64,000 nt of DNA, from NCBI GenBank assembly GCA_963773835.1, contig CAVZCQ010000001.1, positions 1,054,001 through 1,118,000 of the forward strand, written 5' to 3'. Positions within the stretch are counted from its first letter, which is position 1. Each line of letters opens with the position of its first letter. Under the pieces are notes generated by a model that was not told where the DNA came from, searched no databases, and worked only from the letters and a program-made list of their open reading frames with translations. Source of the DNA: JOPF136 sp963773835. GTDB taxonomy: Bacteria; Acidobacteriota; Terriglobia; Acidiferrales; UBA7541. Position numbers and translations under genes: made by a program. Below, piece after piece: positions 25,956-34,989 of this stretch.

Positions 25956-28106
25956 TCAGTAGTGCGAGGCTGCATTGCTGAGGATCTCGAGCAACTGCTC
26001 GAGCGTGCGCTCGCCGTGGCTTTCGATGGGCACTTCCGGCACATCCTGCAGCAGCACCACGCGGGGCATTGCCATTCCCGCCTGCGCATCCGCGAGCGCA
26101 TCTTTCGGCCGTCTCTCGTGGAGTTGCACAACTCCATGGTAGAGGTAGGCCTCCGCGCGGTACAGATAGGTTTCATAGGCGCCGAGCGAATGGCCGTTGA
26201 TCGCTGCTTCCAAATCGGCCAGCGCCGCCTGCCATTCGTCGTGCGCCCATTCCAGCTCGCCCAGCCGTTCGTGCAATGACTGGGCGCGGCGCGCGGCGTC
26301 GTCCGGGTCCGCGGCCAGGGCGCGGCGGTAGAGTTCGACCGACGCGGCAAGATTGGCCCGCGTGATAGGGTTGGGTAACGCCGCAAGAATGGCCGTCTGT
26401 GTCTTCGAGCGTTCGGCCGCCTCGGTCCAGCGAAGAATGCGCAGATCAGGATCCAGGGTGATTCCGAGCGAAGGAGCCGGCACGTTCACGGTGAATGGCG
26501 TCACCGCGCCGCGCGTGGCTACGGAATGCTCCACCACGCCCTGCGCCGTGCGCACCGCCATTTCCACGCGCACGGAACCTTCCGGTGGAAAATCTTTCAC
26601 CACGATTTCTCCCGCGGCCACTCCGGGGAATTCCGACGGCAGCCGCCTCAAATCGATCGTAGGAATCTGCGTTCCCTGAATGAAGTAGTCGAAGAACCAG
26701 CCCAGCTTCCGCCCCGCGATTTCCTCGCATACGTTGCGAAAATCGGCGATGGAAGCCTTCCGGCCGAGATAGCGCTTGTAAAATTCGGGGAGCACGCGGT
26801 CCACGCGCTCGCGGTCAATTACGGTTTCCAGCGTGCGGAATACCAACATGCCACGCTGGTAGAGCGTCGCGCGGGCCGCGCTCCAGGGATCCCCGAGCAG
26901 CTCCAGGCCCAGCGAAAGCGGCCGCAGGGGGGAATAGGACACGGCATCGCGCATCGCCTCCGCCACCATCACCCGCGCAGCCTCGGGGTCCGCCTCCAAC
27001 AGGTAGCGCCAGGCCAGATATTCCGCCAGGCTTTCCGCCAGCCAGCCGTCGCTCGCGCTTTCAGGTGCCACGCCGTTGGGAAACCACTGGTGCGCGATTT
27101 CGTGCGGCAGGAAGCTCGGCGCATATCCCGCCATGCCCGAAAACTCCGCGCCCCACTTGCTCACAACCAGTAATCCCGGCGCCGAGTAGCCGATGGCGCT
27201 CTGCGACTCCGACGGACCGGGCACGATCGTCAGAGGATTTTCGGGCGGAGGTCCGAGCATCTGGTCGAATCGCTGGAAAATGCCGGCCGCTCGCCTCGCA
27301 AGGTCGCCGCACGGAGCGCCGCCGCAGATTTCCTCCACTCGAAGGGGCTGCAGAGCGCTCGAAGCATTTGCTGGAGTGCTCGCGACGGCAACCGACAGCG
27401 CCACGCCGGGGCGCTCAGGCCGCAGATAAACCACCACCGTGCAGCCATTGACCGCATGCTCCGTCTTCCAGTGATACTCCGCGGTGGCCCCTTCCTGACG
27501 ACGCTCCGCAAGGCTGCCGCTCGTCCGCGCCTCGTACCCGGCGGGCACCCGTAGCGTCAAATCGTTTTCCGTGAAATCGAAAACGCCCGCCTGGGGATAC
27601 CAGGCGTCGTCGTCGCGCAATAGAAGAAAATCGCGAGTGGCCGCAAACGGCGGCTGTGGACGGACCACGCCCGCATATTCGAGGTGGAGTTCGAGGGCGC
27701 TGCCCTTCGGGCACGGCTGCGCCAATTGGACTGCGAATCGCGGCGAGTTTTTCAGCGAGCTGCGCGTTGCCCCGAGCGCGTGGCCCTGGGAATCGCGGAG
27801 CGCGGTGATGTTCAGCCCGCGGTTCAGCGCCAGTTCGAGCAAGCCGGAATCGCTGGCACAACGCAGGGTGACATCCGCCGTGGCGCGCACGGCGTTCGTG
27901 ACGGGGTCGAGGGTCAAGTTCATCACGTAGCGCACGGCTTCGGGCCGGGCAGGGGCCGCCTGCCGCGCCTGCGCCCCCGCGCTCGCCGGAACCGCGGCCC
28001 CGAGCGCCATCGCGAACAGCACGGGGAGCACGCCTCGGACGGCCGGCCATCTCTCGTTCGCTTCCCCTTGACAGGCGCGCCTTCCGCCCGCTATAGCTGT
28101 GTTCAT
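25956..28106 (-). CDS. Exported M1-family metallopeptidase
   Basis: A 716-residue protein with an N-terminal hydrophobic export signal ending near VPASAGAQA. A beta-rich M1 N-domain is followed by the gluzincin site PHEIAHQWF (near residue 337), with the third zinc ligand in WLAESLAEYLAWR. The canonical GAMEN exopeptidase loop is not evident in the segment read (QSAIGYSAPGLLVVS), so substrate handling may differ from classic aminopeptidases. The C-terminal region has TPR-like helices. The start ATG at 28106 overlaps the divergent gene's ATG, so the true start may be further in. Confidence 0.85.
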   Translation of the reverse strand: MNTAIAGGRRACQGEANERWPAVRGVLPVLFAMALGAAVPASAGAQARQAAPARPEAVRYVMNLTLDPVTNAVRATADVTLRCASDSGLLELALNRGLNITALRDSQGHALGATRSSLKNSPRFAVQLAQPCPKGSALELHLEYAGVVRPQPPFAATRDFLLLRDDDAWYPQAGVFDFTENDLTLRVPAGYEARTSGSLAERRQEGATAEYHWKTEHAVNGCTVVVYLRPERPGVALSVAVASTPANASSALQPLRVEEICGGAPCGDLARRAAGIFQRFDQMLGPPPENPLTIVPGPSESQSAIGYSAPGLLVVSKWGAEFSGMAGYAPSFLPHEIAHQWFPNGVAPESASDGWLAESLAEYLAWRYLLEADPEAARVMVAEAMRDAVSYSPLRPLSLGLELLGDPWSAARATLYQRGMLVFRTLETVIDRERVDRVLPEFYKRYLGRKASIADFRNVCEEIAGRKLGWFFDYFIQGTQIPTIDLRRLPSEFPGVAAGEIVVKDFPPEGSVRVEMAVRTAQGVVEHSVATRGAVTPFTVNVPAPSLGITLDPDLRILRWTEAAERSKTQTAILAALPNPITRANLAASVELYRRALAADPDDAARRAQSLHERLGELEWAHDEWQAALADLEAAINGHSLGAYETYLYRAEAYLYHGVVQLHERRPKDALADAQAGMAMPRVVLLQDVPEVPIESHGERTLEQLLEILSNAASHY

Positions 28107-28473
28107 GCCGCAATCCTATCTGATATTCGATTTTGGCGGGAACGAGGAAGCCGCACAGCAGGCCCGCCACCGCGTGGACGGCTGGAAACAGGCCTTCCGC
28201 CTGGGCCGCAAACTCGAACTGCGCTTCGAGCGCCAAGCCCCGGAGAGTGCGCCGGACGCGTCAAACCCGCTCCATCTCCGCCTGCTCCTCCGGCTGGATT
28301 TTTCCGACCACGAGAAGCTGTCGCACACCCGCTGGCTGGAACGCATTCCCGGCGAAGCGCCCTTCAAAGGTGTTCCGGTGGAGGTTGTCCGCGCCAAGGA
28401 CGAGAATTACGCAAAGACCGAGGCGCTGTTCGACTCCCTGCGCGAGCCCGCCCCCGCCCACCCCAATCGCTGA
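28105..28473 (+). CDS. Conserved hypothetical protein
   Basis: A 122-residue soluble protein starting MPQSYLIFDFGGNEEAA, with a predicted alpha/beta fold and no signal peptide. Its start codon overlaps that of the divergent M1 peptidase gene by two bases, so at least one of the two starts may be misplaced. It precedes the FKBP gene by 68 bases. I do not recognise a named family. Confidence 0.62.
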   Translation: MPQSYLIFDFGGNEEAAQQARHRVDGWKQAFRLGRKLELRFERQAPESAPDASNPLHLRLLLRLDFSDHEKLSHTRWLERIPGEAPFKGVPVEVVRAKDENYAKTEALFDSLREPAPAHPNR

Positions 28474-28541
28474 AACGACCACGGAAACGCTCCCGCCCGC
28501 CGCTTGTTGCTCGCGGATGCGCGGGATGCGAGAATCTCGGA

Positions 28542-29327
28542 ATGAGAAAACTCACGATTCCTCCCCTATTTTTGATTTCGCTCGCCATTCTTTTCTACGT
28601 TCCTGCGGCGGCCGCGCAGGGCGCCGCTCCAGCCAAACCCCCGCTCCCCGACGAGCCGAAGCCAAAGACCTCTGCGCCAGCCGCCGTGCAGCCTGCGGGC
28701 CCCTTCAAGGACCTGAAGGAAAACTTCAGCTACGCGCTCGGTGTGAGCATCGGCGGCAACCTGAAGCGCCAGTCCGTGGACGTGGACCTCGGCGTCATGG
28801 AACAGGGATTGAAGGACGGCCTCGCGGGCGGCAAACCGCTGATGACGGACCAACAGGTGAAAGCCGCGATGACGGAAATGCAGCAGGAGGTTCGCGCCAA
28901 ACAGGAAGAACGCGCCAAACTGGCCGCCATCACCAACCTGAAAGAGGGTGAAGCGTTTCTGGAAGCCAATAAGACCAAGCCGGGCGTCGTCGTGCTCCCC
29001 AGCGGCCTTCAGTACAAAATCCTGGTAGCAGGGACGGGTCCGAAGCCCAAGGCCACCGACACTGTCGTGTGCAATTACCGTGGAACGCTGATTGACGGCA
29101 CGGAATTCGACAGCTCCTTCAAGCGCGGGCAGCCGGCCACGTTTCCGCTCGGCAGAGTGATCAAAGGATGGACCGAGGCGCTCCAGCTCATGCCCGTGGG
29201 CTCCAAGTGGCAGCTTTTTATCCCCGCCGCGCTGGCCTACGGCGAGCGCAGCCCGGGTCCGGAAATCGGGCCGAACTCCGCGCTCATCTTCGAAATCGAG
29301 CTGATTTCCATCCAGGGCGAGCACTAA
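28542..29327 (+). CDS. Exported FKBP-type peptidyl-prolyl isomerase
   Basis: A 261-residue protein with signal peptide (PPLFLISLAILFYVPAAAAQG). An FkpA-type dimerisation domain follows (FSYALGVSIGGNLKRQ through KLAAITNLKEGEAFL), then a C-terminal FKBP domain with the TDTVVCNYRGTLIDGTEFD and IPAALAYGER segments. This is the Mip/FkpA architecture of periplasmic folding catalysts. Confidence 0.93.
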   Translation: MRKLTIPPLFLISLAILFYVPAAAAQGAAPAKPPLPDEPKPKTSAPAAVQPAGPFKDLKENFSYALGVSIGGNLKRQSVDVDLGVMEQGLKDGLAGGKPLMTDQQVKAAMTEMQQEVRAKQEERAKLAAITNLKEGEAFLEANKTKPGVVVLPSGLQYKILVAGTGPKPKATDTVVCNYRGTLIDGTEFDSSFKRGQPATFPLGRVIKGWTEALQLMPVGSKWQLFIPAALAYGERSPGPEIGPNSALIFEIELISIQGEH

Positions 29328-29420
29328 GCCAGGGTCCCGGGTGGTTAGCCTGCATGGCAAGCGGCCGGCCTGTCACGCGCCCGGACGCCTGCAGCGGACC
29401 ATGGGCCGCCTCAGCCGACA

Positions 29421-29828
29421 CTACGGGTTCTCTACGCGCACATCCCGGAACTTCCGGAAACCCTGATCGAACGTTGCCACCGGAGTGTCTCCGGCCGCAG
29501 CCGTCGCGGCGATCAAACAGTCCACGAAGTGAACCTTCGTTTTCCTGTAGCGATCCAATGCATCGAGCTGAATCCCCTTCCCGTCGATCTCGACCCCGGG
29601 GCTGGAAATCAGTGTGGCGAGCGCCGCGGCGATTTCGGTGCGCGCATGCTCATAGAAGGACTCCAGTACGAACACGCACTCGGCGAGCACGGATGGCAGC
29701 ACCACAATCGTCACCTCGCCGCGGTCACAGGCCTCGAACAGCCTTCCGGCGGCTCGGGCATGCCTTTCATGGTCCTGCACCAGATGGCGAACGATCAGGT
29801 TCGTATCGACAAGCCTTCGCTCACTCAC
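29421..29828 (-). CDS. vapC: PIN-domain toxin (VapC family)
   Basis: A 135-residue PIN-domain ribonuclease. The acidic quartet is visible: Asp in LVDTNLIVRH, Glu in LAECVFVLE, Asp in HFVDCLIAA and Asp in ATFDQGF. VapC toxins cut tRNA or rRNA. Its ATG overlaps the stop of the AbrB-type antitoxin by 4 bases, giving translational coupling. Confidence 0.9.
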   Translation of the reverse strand: MSERRLVDTNLIVRHLVQDHERHARAAGRLFEACDRGEVTIVVLPSVLAECVFVLESFYEHARTEIAAALATLISSPGVEIDGKGIQLDALDRYRKTKVHFVDCLIAATAAAGDTPVATFDQGFRKFRDVRVENP

Positions 29829-30073
29829 CGGACGCCCTCACGGTGACGCGCCGCTTCCGCCGCAGCGCCGCGGATTTGGTCGAACGACATGCCTTTGCCC
29901 TTCCTGCTGGCCAGCACACCCTTCAGTGACCGAGTGCCCGGATGCACACGAAACGTGGCGTGGTCCCCTTCCACCTCGTATTCCAGCGTGTCGCCCGGCC
30001 GGATTCGCAATGCCTTGCGAATCTTCCCCGGAATGGTCGTTTGCCCTTTGCTCGTCACTGTGGAATGCGCCAT
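29825..30073 (-). CDS. vapB: AbrB/MazE-type antitoxin (VapB)
   Basis: An 82-residue protein with a swapped-hairpin AbrB DNA-binding fold: STVTSKGQTTIPGKIRKALRIRPGD. The C-terminal part would bind the PIN toxin. The ATG at 30073 is chosen for its AGGAGGTAAGG ribosome site; the frame is open upstream to 30208. It should repress the vapBC operon. Confidence 0.9.
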   Translation of the reverse strand: MAHSTVTSKGQTTIPGKIRKALRIRPGDTLEYEVEGDHATFRVHPGTRSLKGVLASRKGKGMSFDQIRGAAAEAARHREGVR

Positions 30074-30249
30074 GTCAGTGTCCTTACCTCCTAAGCTAGT
30101 CCTTGTGCCTAGATTATTCCTTACATCCTCGCATCCGGCAAGCGAATTTCGTCGCTGCCCCCGGCCTGCCTGCGGGCAGAATTCCCAGGCGTGGTGACGC
30201 CGAAACATTCCTGTCGGGCTCCCGCCGGGTAAGGGCGTAGACTCCCCTC

Positions 30250-31704
30250 ATGCGCCGCGCTCCCTGGGTGGTTTTGGTTTTCCTGCTCGCGGCTCACTGC
30301 GCCTGGGCAGACACGATTGTGCTCAAGAGCGGTCGCCGCATCTCCGCCACCAACGTCGTCGTGGAAGGCGACCGCGTTTCCTACGACACCGCTTCTGGGC
30401 ATTTCAGCCTCCCGAAGTCCGACGTCGAACGCATCGACCTGGGCGATTCTCCCAACCCTGCTTCGAGCCGCCCCGCCAAGTCGCCTTGGCTCGTGCCGAG
30501 CGTGGATCTGACCGGGAGCGACGGCGACGTCGCTCGCGCCGCCGTACACGATGGCGCCGTTGACGACGGCTACTTGGCGCGCCTCGAGGACGAAACCCGA
30601 ACCGGCGGCGCCGCGGCCGTGCGCCGCCTCGCGGTAGGTTATAACGCCGCTGCAGTGTTTGAATTCAATCACGGCGACATCGAACACGCGCTCTACCTCC
30701 TCCGCCGCGGCCTCATCTTTGCCCCGGACAACCTCGGCCTGCTCCTGAATCTTTCCCGTTTGCAAATGCGCCGCGGCGAATACTCCGCAGCGCTCGATGG
30801 GCTGGAGCGCGCCGAGCGGCTTGCCCCCGACGACGCGGACACCGCTGTGCTCCTCGGTATCGCCTATCGTGCCTCCAACCGCCTCGACCGCACCGTCGAG
30901 GAGTGGAAACGCGCCCAGAGCCTCCGCCCGGATCTCAAGCTCGAGGGAGCGATCGAGAAGGCCCAGCGCGACCTCGATGAGGAACACACCTACCGCGCCG
31001 AGGAAAGCGGCCATTTCACTCTGCGCTACAGCGGTGCTTCCACCGCCATGTTCCTTCCCGGCGAAATCCTTCGCTCGCTGGAATCCAGCTTCCGCGACAT
31101 CGAGTCGGAATTGCACTACACCCCTCCCGACTCCATCGCCGTCATTCTCTACACGGACCAGGCGTTTACAGACATCACCAGCGCCCCGAGCTGGGCCGGC
31201 GCGCTCAATGACGGCCGCATCCGCGTCCCCGTCCGTGGACTCACCGCCGTCGATGACCGCCTCACCCGCACCCTCAAGCACGAGCTCACCCACAGTTTCA
31301 TCTACCAGAAAACTGGCGGCACGTGCCCCCGCTGGCTCAACGAGGGCCTGGCCCAGTGGATGTCAGGCAAACGCAGCGAGAAGTTCGCCCCCTCGCTCGC
31401 TAATAAGATGGAAGACGCCGAAGCCAAGGACCGCGGCGCCGGGCATTGGACCATGCCGCCGGGCATGCTGGAAGGCTCGTGGGCATCGCTCCCTGCGGGC
31501 CAGGCCAGATTCCAGTACGACCTGTCTCTGGCCATGGTCGAATACATCATCCGCACCAACGGCATGGCCGCGATCGAGCAGTTGCTCGGCGCCATTCCCG
31601 TCCAGCCTTCCCCGGAAGCGGCCCTGCGCAGCACGCTGGGGATGGATTACGCCCAACTCCAGAAGCAAACCGCGCTCTACCTTCGTCGCGCCTACCCGCA
31701 GTAG
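30250..31704 (+). CDS. Exported TPR protein with gluzincin metallopeptidase domain
   Basis: A 484-residue protein with signal peptide (PWVVLVFLLAAHCAWAD). A small beta domain (IVLKSGRRISATNV) and TPR repeats (about residues 130-240) come next. A C-terminal peptidase MA-like domain carries KHELTHSFIYQ near residue 343 and the third ligand in WLNEGLAQWM. It is probably a periplasmic metalloprotease; the substrate is unknown. Confidence 0.82.
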   Translation: MRRAPWVVLVFLLAAHCAWADTIVLKSGRRISATNVVVEGDRVSYDTASGHFSLPKSDVERIDLGDSPNPASSRPAKSPWLVPSVDLTGSDGDVARAAVHDGAVDDGYLARLEDETRTGGAAAVRRLAVGYNAAAVFEFNHGDIEHALYLLRRGLIFAPDNLGLLLNLSRLQMRRGEYSAALDGLERAERLAPDDADTAVLLGIAYRASNRLDRTVEEWKRAQSLRPDLKLEGAIEKAQRDLDEEHTYRAEESGHFTLRYSGASTAMFLPGEILRSLESSFRDIESELHYTPPDSIAVILYTDQAFTDITSAPSWAGALNDGRIRVPVRGLTAVDDRLTRTLKHELTHSFIYQKTGGTCPRWLNEGLAQWMSGKRSEKFAPSLANKMEDAEAKDRGAGHWTMPPGMLEGSWASLPAGQARFQYDLSLAMVEYIIRTNGMAAIEQLLGAIPVQPSPEAALRSTLGMDYAQLQKQTALYLRRAYPQ

Positions 31705-32041
31705 AAGAGGTAGGAGTGCGCCCCACGCGTCGGATATAAGTGTGGTTTTTTCCCTCTTGAAGGGCCGGGTGGTCGACTCTTCGCCTGCCCGCTCCCGTAG
31801 GGGCGGACCAATGTGTCCGTCCTTCTTGTCCCCGCCTGTCATCCCGAGTCCCGAACCTTCGGGACCCGACGAGGGACCTGCTTGATTCAGATGGCTTCCC
31901 CGTTCCCTCTCTCCCACTCGCCACTCGCCACTGCCTTCATCACTTCCCGGTGAAATTGAGAAGTGCTATCTTCCCACCTCGGATTGCCGTGAAGAAAGTG
32001 GAGAGCGAAGCCTGGGCGAACCGCCGGGTTGTGATATCTCG
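31705..32041. repeat. Repeat-rich intergenic region
   Basis: No gene is supported. It holds a hairpin at about 31798-31822 (GGGGCGGACC/GTCCGTCC), one copy of the TGTCATCCCGA...GAGGGACCTGCTT element (31835-31910), and one copy of the 55-bp CACTTC...GAAGTG element (31928-31975). The same elements recur at 32.6, 35.7, 36.5, 56.0 and 58.4 kb. Confidence 0.7.
31928..31975 (+). repeat. 55-bp interspersed element, copy A
   Basis: CCACTGCCTTCATCACTTCC through GAAGTGCTATCTTCCC. An internal inverted repeat CACTTC/GAAGTG is visible. Related copies: 32817-32848, 35678-35732, 36448-36502 and 56020-56074 (minus strand). Confidence 0.7.
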
Positions 32042-32518
32042 ATGAGCATAAGCACTTGTCCCATCGCCACCGTGGAAGCGCCCGTCGAGCGGGTCTGGCA
32101 ACTCCTGGCTGATCCCTCGATTTATGGGTTGTGGTGGGATGCGGAAACGCAGTGGCGGTTCTCGATAGAGCCGGCTGGCCCGGCCAAGCCGGGGCAGCGA
32201 ATATCCGCGCGAACAAGAGCGCTCGGGAAAGATTGGGAGGTGCAGATCACGGTTGCGAGCATCGACCCGGACAAATGGGCCTTGGATCTGACCACCGAGT
32301 TGCCGTTCGGCATTACGGTGCACAACCATATAACCTGTGGGACGCTCGATAACAAGCATTGCCGGGTGAGCTTTGGTTGAGACTTCCGAATCTCACCTGG
32401 ATGGTGGGCATGGACGCTCGAACATTTCGCGAGCCGACGGTTACACGGGGGAGTAGCGGATGCCTTGGCGCGATTGAAGAAGGCCGCAGAGCGTTCTCAA
32501 CCAGCAGCGGCTAGGTGA
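32042..32518 (+). pseudogene. SRPBCC-family gene interrupted by in-frame TGA
   Basis: The frame encodes an SRPBCC (START-like) ligand-binding protein: CPIATVEAPVERVWQLLADP at the start, then after an in-frame TGA (32378-32380) a perfectly conserved family C-terminus, ISPGWWAWTLEHF through VADALARLKKAAERS, ending at 32518. The frame does not change, so a single base turned codon 113 into a stop. Probably a recent pseudogene or a sequencing error. A 6-bp stem with loop TGGAT lies 12-28 bases after the TGA, so recoding cannot be fully excluded, but no redox motif supports it. Confidence 0.75.
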
Positions 32519-32528
32519 GTCGCAGGTG

Positions 32529-32550
32529 GGACAGACATTCTTGTCTGTCC
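32529..32550. repeat. Interspersed hairpin GGACAGACA/TGTCTGTCC, copy 1
   Basis: Perfect 9-bp stem with a 4-base loop. A second copy lies at 34913-34934 with the same flanking GTGG. Confidence 0.8.
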
Positions 32551-32597
32551 TTCCTGTCCGTTCAACCTCGGCGGATGGCCGAGTGTCGGTCCCCCCA

Positions 32598-32680
32598 CCT
32601 GTCATCCCGAGTCCCGAAGCTTCGGGACCCGACGAGGGACCTGCTTGATTCAGATACCCTCCCCGTTCCCTTTCCCCCAC
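32598..32680 (+). repeat. CCTGTCATCCCGA...GAGGGACCTGCTT element, copy 2
   Basis: Nearly identical to 31835-31910, including a short inner hairpin CCCGAAGCTTCGGG and the CTTGATTCAGAT segment. A third, diverged copy lies inverted at 58351-58400. Confidence 0.8.
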
Positions 32681-32852
32681 TGGCCATCGGAGCCCCGTTG
32701 CCGGGCAGGAGACGCGCATTTTGCGCCCCGACCTGCTTTCGGGGCCCCGATTCGCGCCGTTTGCGTCCCGATTCCATCGGGTCCATCGGGTCCATCGGAA
32801 CTGACCACTGACCACTGACCACGGCCTCTATCACTTCGCAAGGAATTAAGGT

Positions 32853-33272
32853 TCACCCTGTCTTCGCTGAGAGCCACGCCGCCGCAGTCAAACACACTGT
32901 AATCACCATTGAAAAAACGATAGGGAGGATGAAGAGGTATATCCAGCTCACAACCGTGATGGCGGCAAAGCAAAGAGCGAGAGCCCATACGGTGCCGCGC
33001 AGGACCGCCAAAGTCTCTGCCGGAAGGCCGCCCAGTTGCCACGCGAATACTGCCGCAAATAGATAAAACACGCCGACCGAGAATCCAGCCGCGACAAAGA
33101 GGTCCCAATATGTCCGGCTGAACCCCTGCACGTCAAAGTGAATTGACCGCATGGAGCCAAGAAGCGCATCAACTCCCCATGTGGGATCGGACTGGCGAAA
33201 ACCCAGTGTATGTCCGACAGCAAAAAGCAGCAGAAGAACAGCAGAGATTCGGTAAAGAATAGGCGCTTTCAC
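32853..33272 (-). CDS. Four-helix membrane protein of unknown function
   Basis: A 139-residue protein with about four transmembrane helices (APILYRISAVLLLLFAVGH, the LFVAAGFSVGVFYLFAAVF region, WALALCFAAITVVSWIYLF and a final helix). The GTG at 33272 is chosen because AGGAGG lies 6 bases upstream; an ATG at 33290 is possible. I do not recognise a named function. Confidence 0.7.
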   Translation of the reverse strand: MKAPILYRISAVLLLLFAVGHTLGFRQSDPTWGVDALLGSMRSIHFDVQGFSRTYWDLFVAAGFSVGVFYLFAAVFAWQLGGLPAETLAVLRGTVWALALCFAAITVVSWIYLFILPIVFSMVITVCLTAAAWLSAKTG

Positions 33273-33394
33273 CTGCTGCCTCCTGAACATTCGCGGACGC
33301 CGGGTGCCCCACGCGTCGGGTTTACTTGTGCGGTTCTTCCTTCTCGGGGTAGCCCACCGTCCGTGCGATGGCTGGATCCGGGCGGGTGGCGCAG

Positions 33395-33945
33395 CCTCTG
33401 TTCCTCTTCTTATCTGGAATCCCTTAGGACTTCGCTTTCTTCGAAGGTTTCGGCTTGCCGGAACTGTTGAGGGCGGCCGCTTGGCGAACGAGCGCCTGGA
33501 AGGCGGACGCGTCAACTTCTTCTCCTTCGTGGATGTCGATCGCGCGGCGTGTGTTTCCGTCGAGACTCGAGTTGAAGAGACGGGCCGGATCCTCGAGAGA
33601 CGCGCCCTTGGCGAAGGTAAGCTTCACGACATTCTTGTAGGATTCGCCGGTGCAGATGATGCCGTCGTGCGACCAAACCGGAGTGCCCATCCACTTCCAC
33701 TCCTCGACGACGTCCGGGTCTGCTTCCTTGATGAGCTTGCGGATTCTGCGGAGGGTTTCCCCGCGCCAGTCCCCCAGTTCGGCGATTCTTTTCGAGATGA
33801 GCTCCGATGCCGGCTGGCCTTGGCTCGCGCCCGACTTCTTCATGTACTCATCCCAGCCGGAATTTCCATTTTGCACTCCCCTGCGACCGATAAATTATAT
33901 CTGACTGTTTCAGTTTTCAACCCTCCAGGCGGGTGGCTGACCCGT
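33395..33945. repeat. Segmental duplication, copy 1 (about 0.55 kb)
   Basis: This block, from GCAGCCTCTGTTCC through the DUF1801 gene to CCAGGCGGGTGGCTGACCC, recurs in the same orientation at about 34990-35538 with few substitutions. Homology extends beyond the coding region on both sides. Confidence 0.85.
33424..33843 (-). CDS. DUF1801-family protein, copy 1
   Basis: A 139-residue protein with the DUF1801 signature VVEEWKWMGTPVWSHDGI followed by YKNVVKLTFAKGA, and a Lys-rich C-terminus. The fold is a small alpha/beta domain of unknown biochemical role. The start at 33843 (MKKSG) is preferred to the GTG at 33876 because the second copy has no start codon at that position. It is nearly identical to the gene at 35020-35439. 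Confidence 0.85.
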   Translation of the reverse strand: MKKSGASQGQPASELISKRIAELGDWRGETLRRIRKLIKEADPDVVEEWKWMGTPVWSHDGIICTGESYKNVVKLTFAKGASLEDPARLFNSSLDGNTRRAIDIHEGEEVDASAFQALVRQAAALNSSGKPKPSKKAKS

Positions 33946-33988
33946 CGTGCCGTGACTGGACTTGGGGTGCCGGGGGGTGGCCGACCCT

Positions 33989-34846
33989 TCATGACGCGGG
34001 CCGGCTAGCCTGAAATGTGCGGAAAAACAACTCGCGGTCCGGCCGGACGGCGGCTATCGGCCAGCCCGCGGTGATGCCGCCGTCAACCACCAGGTTTTGT
34101 CCGGTCACGAAACGTGACGCATCGCTGGCCAGGTACAGCGCAGCTTGCGCGATATCATCCACGTGCCCGACACGCTGCAACGGTTGCCATCGGGGCACGA
34201 CGGAACGAATGGCGGCCTCGGCATACTCCGGGTGGTCGTCTGCCTCGTCGGATGGCATGTCCCCGTACTTGCCGAAAGCTCCCGTAGCAATCATCCCTGG
34301 CGAGATGCTGTTGACGCGAATTCCCTTTTCGCCGAGTTCGACGGCTGCGCACCTCGTTAGATGAATGGAGGCCGCCTTTGCGGCCGAATAATAGTGCCCT
34401 CCCAGTCCCGCCCGTATTCCGTTCACACTCGCCACGTTGATGATGCTGCCCGTCCCCTGCGCCGCCATCACCCGCGCCGCATATTTCATCCCGGCCAGGA
34501 CGGCGCGCAGGTGCACGGCAATCACCGCATCGAACTGCTCAAGATCAACGTCGGCAATGGTGGAGAATTGCGAGCCCCTCCCGGCGTTGTTTACCAGGCA
34601 ATCGAGGCGGCTGAAGTGGTCCACGGCGTGGTCGATCATAGCCTTGACGTCCGCTTCGATCGACACGTCGGTGCGGAGGAAGCTCGCGGCCTCGCCCAGC
34701 TTCCGCGCCAGTCTCTCGCCCCTGTCCTTGCGACGCCCGGCAATCACCACCTTGGCTCCTTCGGCCACGAAAACCTCGGCGATGCGGGCACCGATGCCGC
34801 TCGTCCCGCCCGTGATAACCGCAACTTTTCCTTCGAGTGGCAACAT
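33989..34846 (-). CDS. Short-chain dehydrogenase/reductase (SDR)
   Basis: A 285-residue classical SDR. The NAD(P)-binding motif is TGGTSGIG, the NNAG motif is present (LVNNAGRG), and the catalytic Ser and YxxxK are in NVASVNG and HYYSAAKAA. The C-terminal FVTGQNLVVDGG is standard. An Arg after the second strand (AGRRKDR) suggests NADP preference. The substrate is unknown. It lies between the two copies of the DUF1801 duplication. Confidence 0.92.
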   Translation of the reverse strand: MLPLEGKVAVITGGTSGIGARIAEVFVAEGAKVVIAGRRKDRGERLARKLGEAASFLRTDVSIEADVKAMIDHAVDHFSRLDCLVNNAGRGSQFSTIADVDLEQFDAVIAVHLRAVLAGMKYAARVMAAQGTGSIINVASVNGIRAGLGGHYYSAAKAASIHLTRCAAVELGEKGIRVNSISPGMIATGAFGKYGDMPSDEADDHPEYAEAAIRSVVPRWQPLQRVGHVDDIAQAALYLASDASRFVTGQNLVVDGGITAGWPIAAVRPDRELFFRTFQASRPAS

Positions 34847-34912
34847 GCGAGTGGCCTCCCCATTCGCGAGTATACCAAACGCGGGGCGAATAGAAAGCGA
34901 AGACGGGGCGTG

Positions 34913-34934
34913 GGACAGACATTCCTGTCTGTCC
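34913..34934. repeat. Interspersed hairpin GGACAGACA/TGTCTGTCC, copy 2
   Basis: Same 9-bp stem as 32529-32550, differing only in the loop (TTCC versus TTCT). Confidence 0.8.
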
Positions 34935-34989
34935 TCTCACCCGTCCCTCTACGCGGGTGCCCCATCCCTGCGTTTAGCACGGGTGGCGC

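Larger units (their letters stand above)
32519..32852. repeat. Repeat-rich intergenic region
   Basis: Contains the hairpin GGACAGACA-TTCT-TGTCTGTCC (32529-32550), a second TGTCATCCCGA...CCTGCTT element (32598-32680), tandem GACCACT units near 32805-32820, and the 55-bp element copy B (32817-32848). No gene is supported. Confidence 0.7.
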
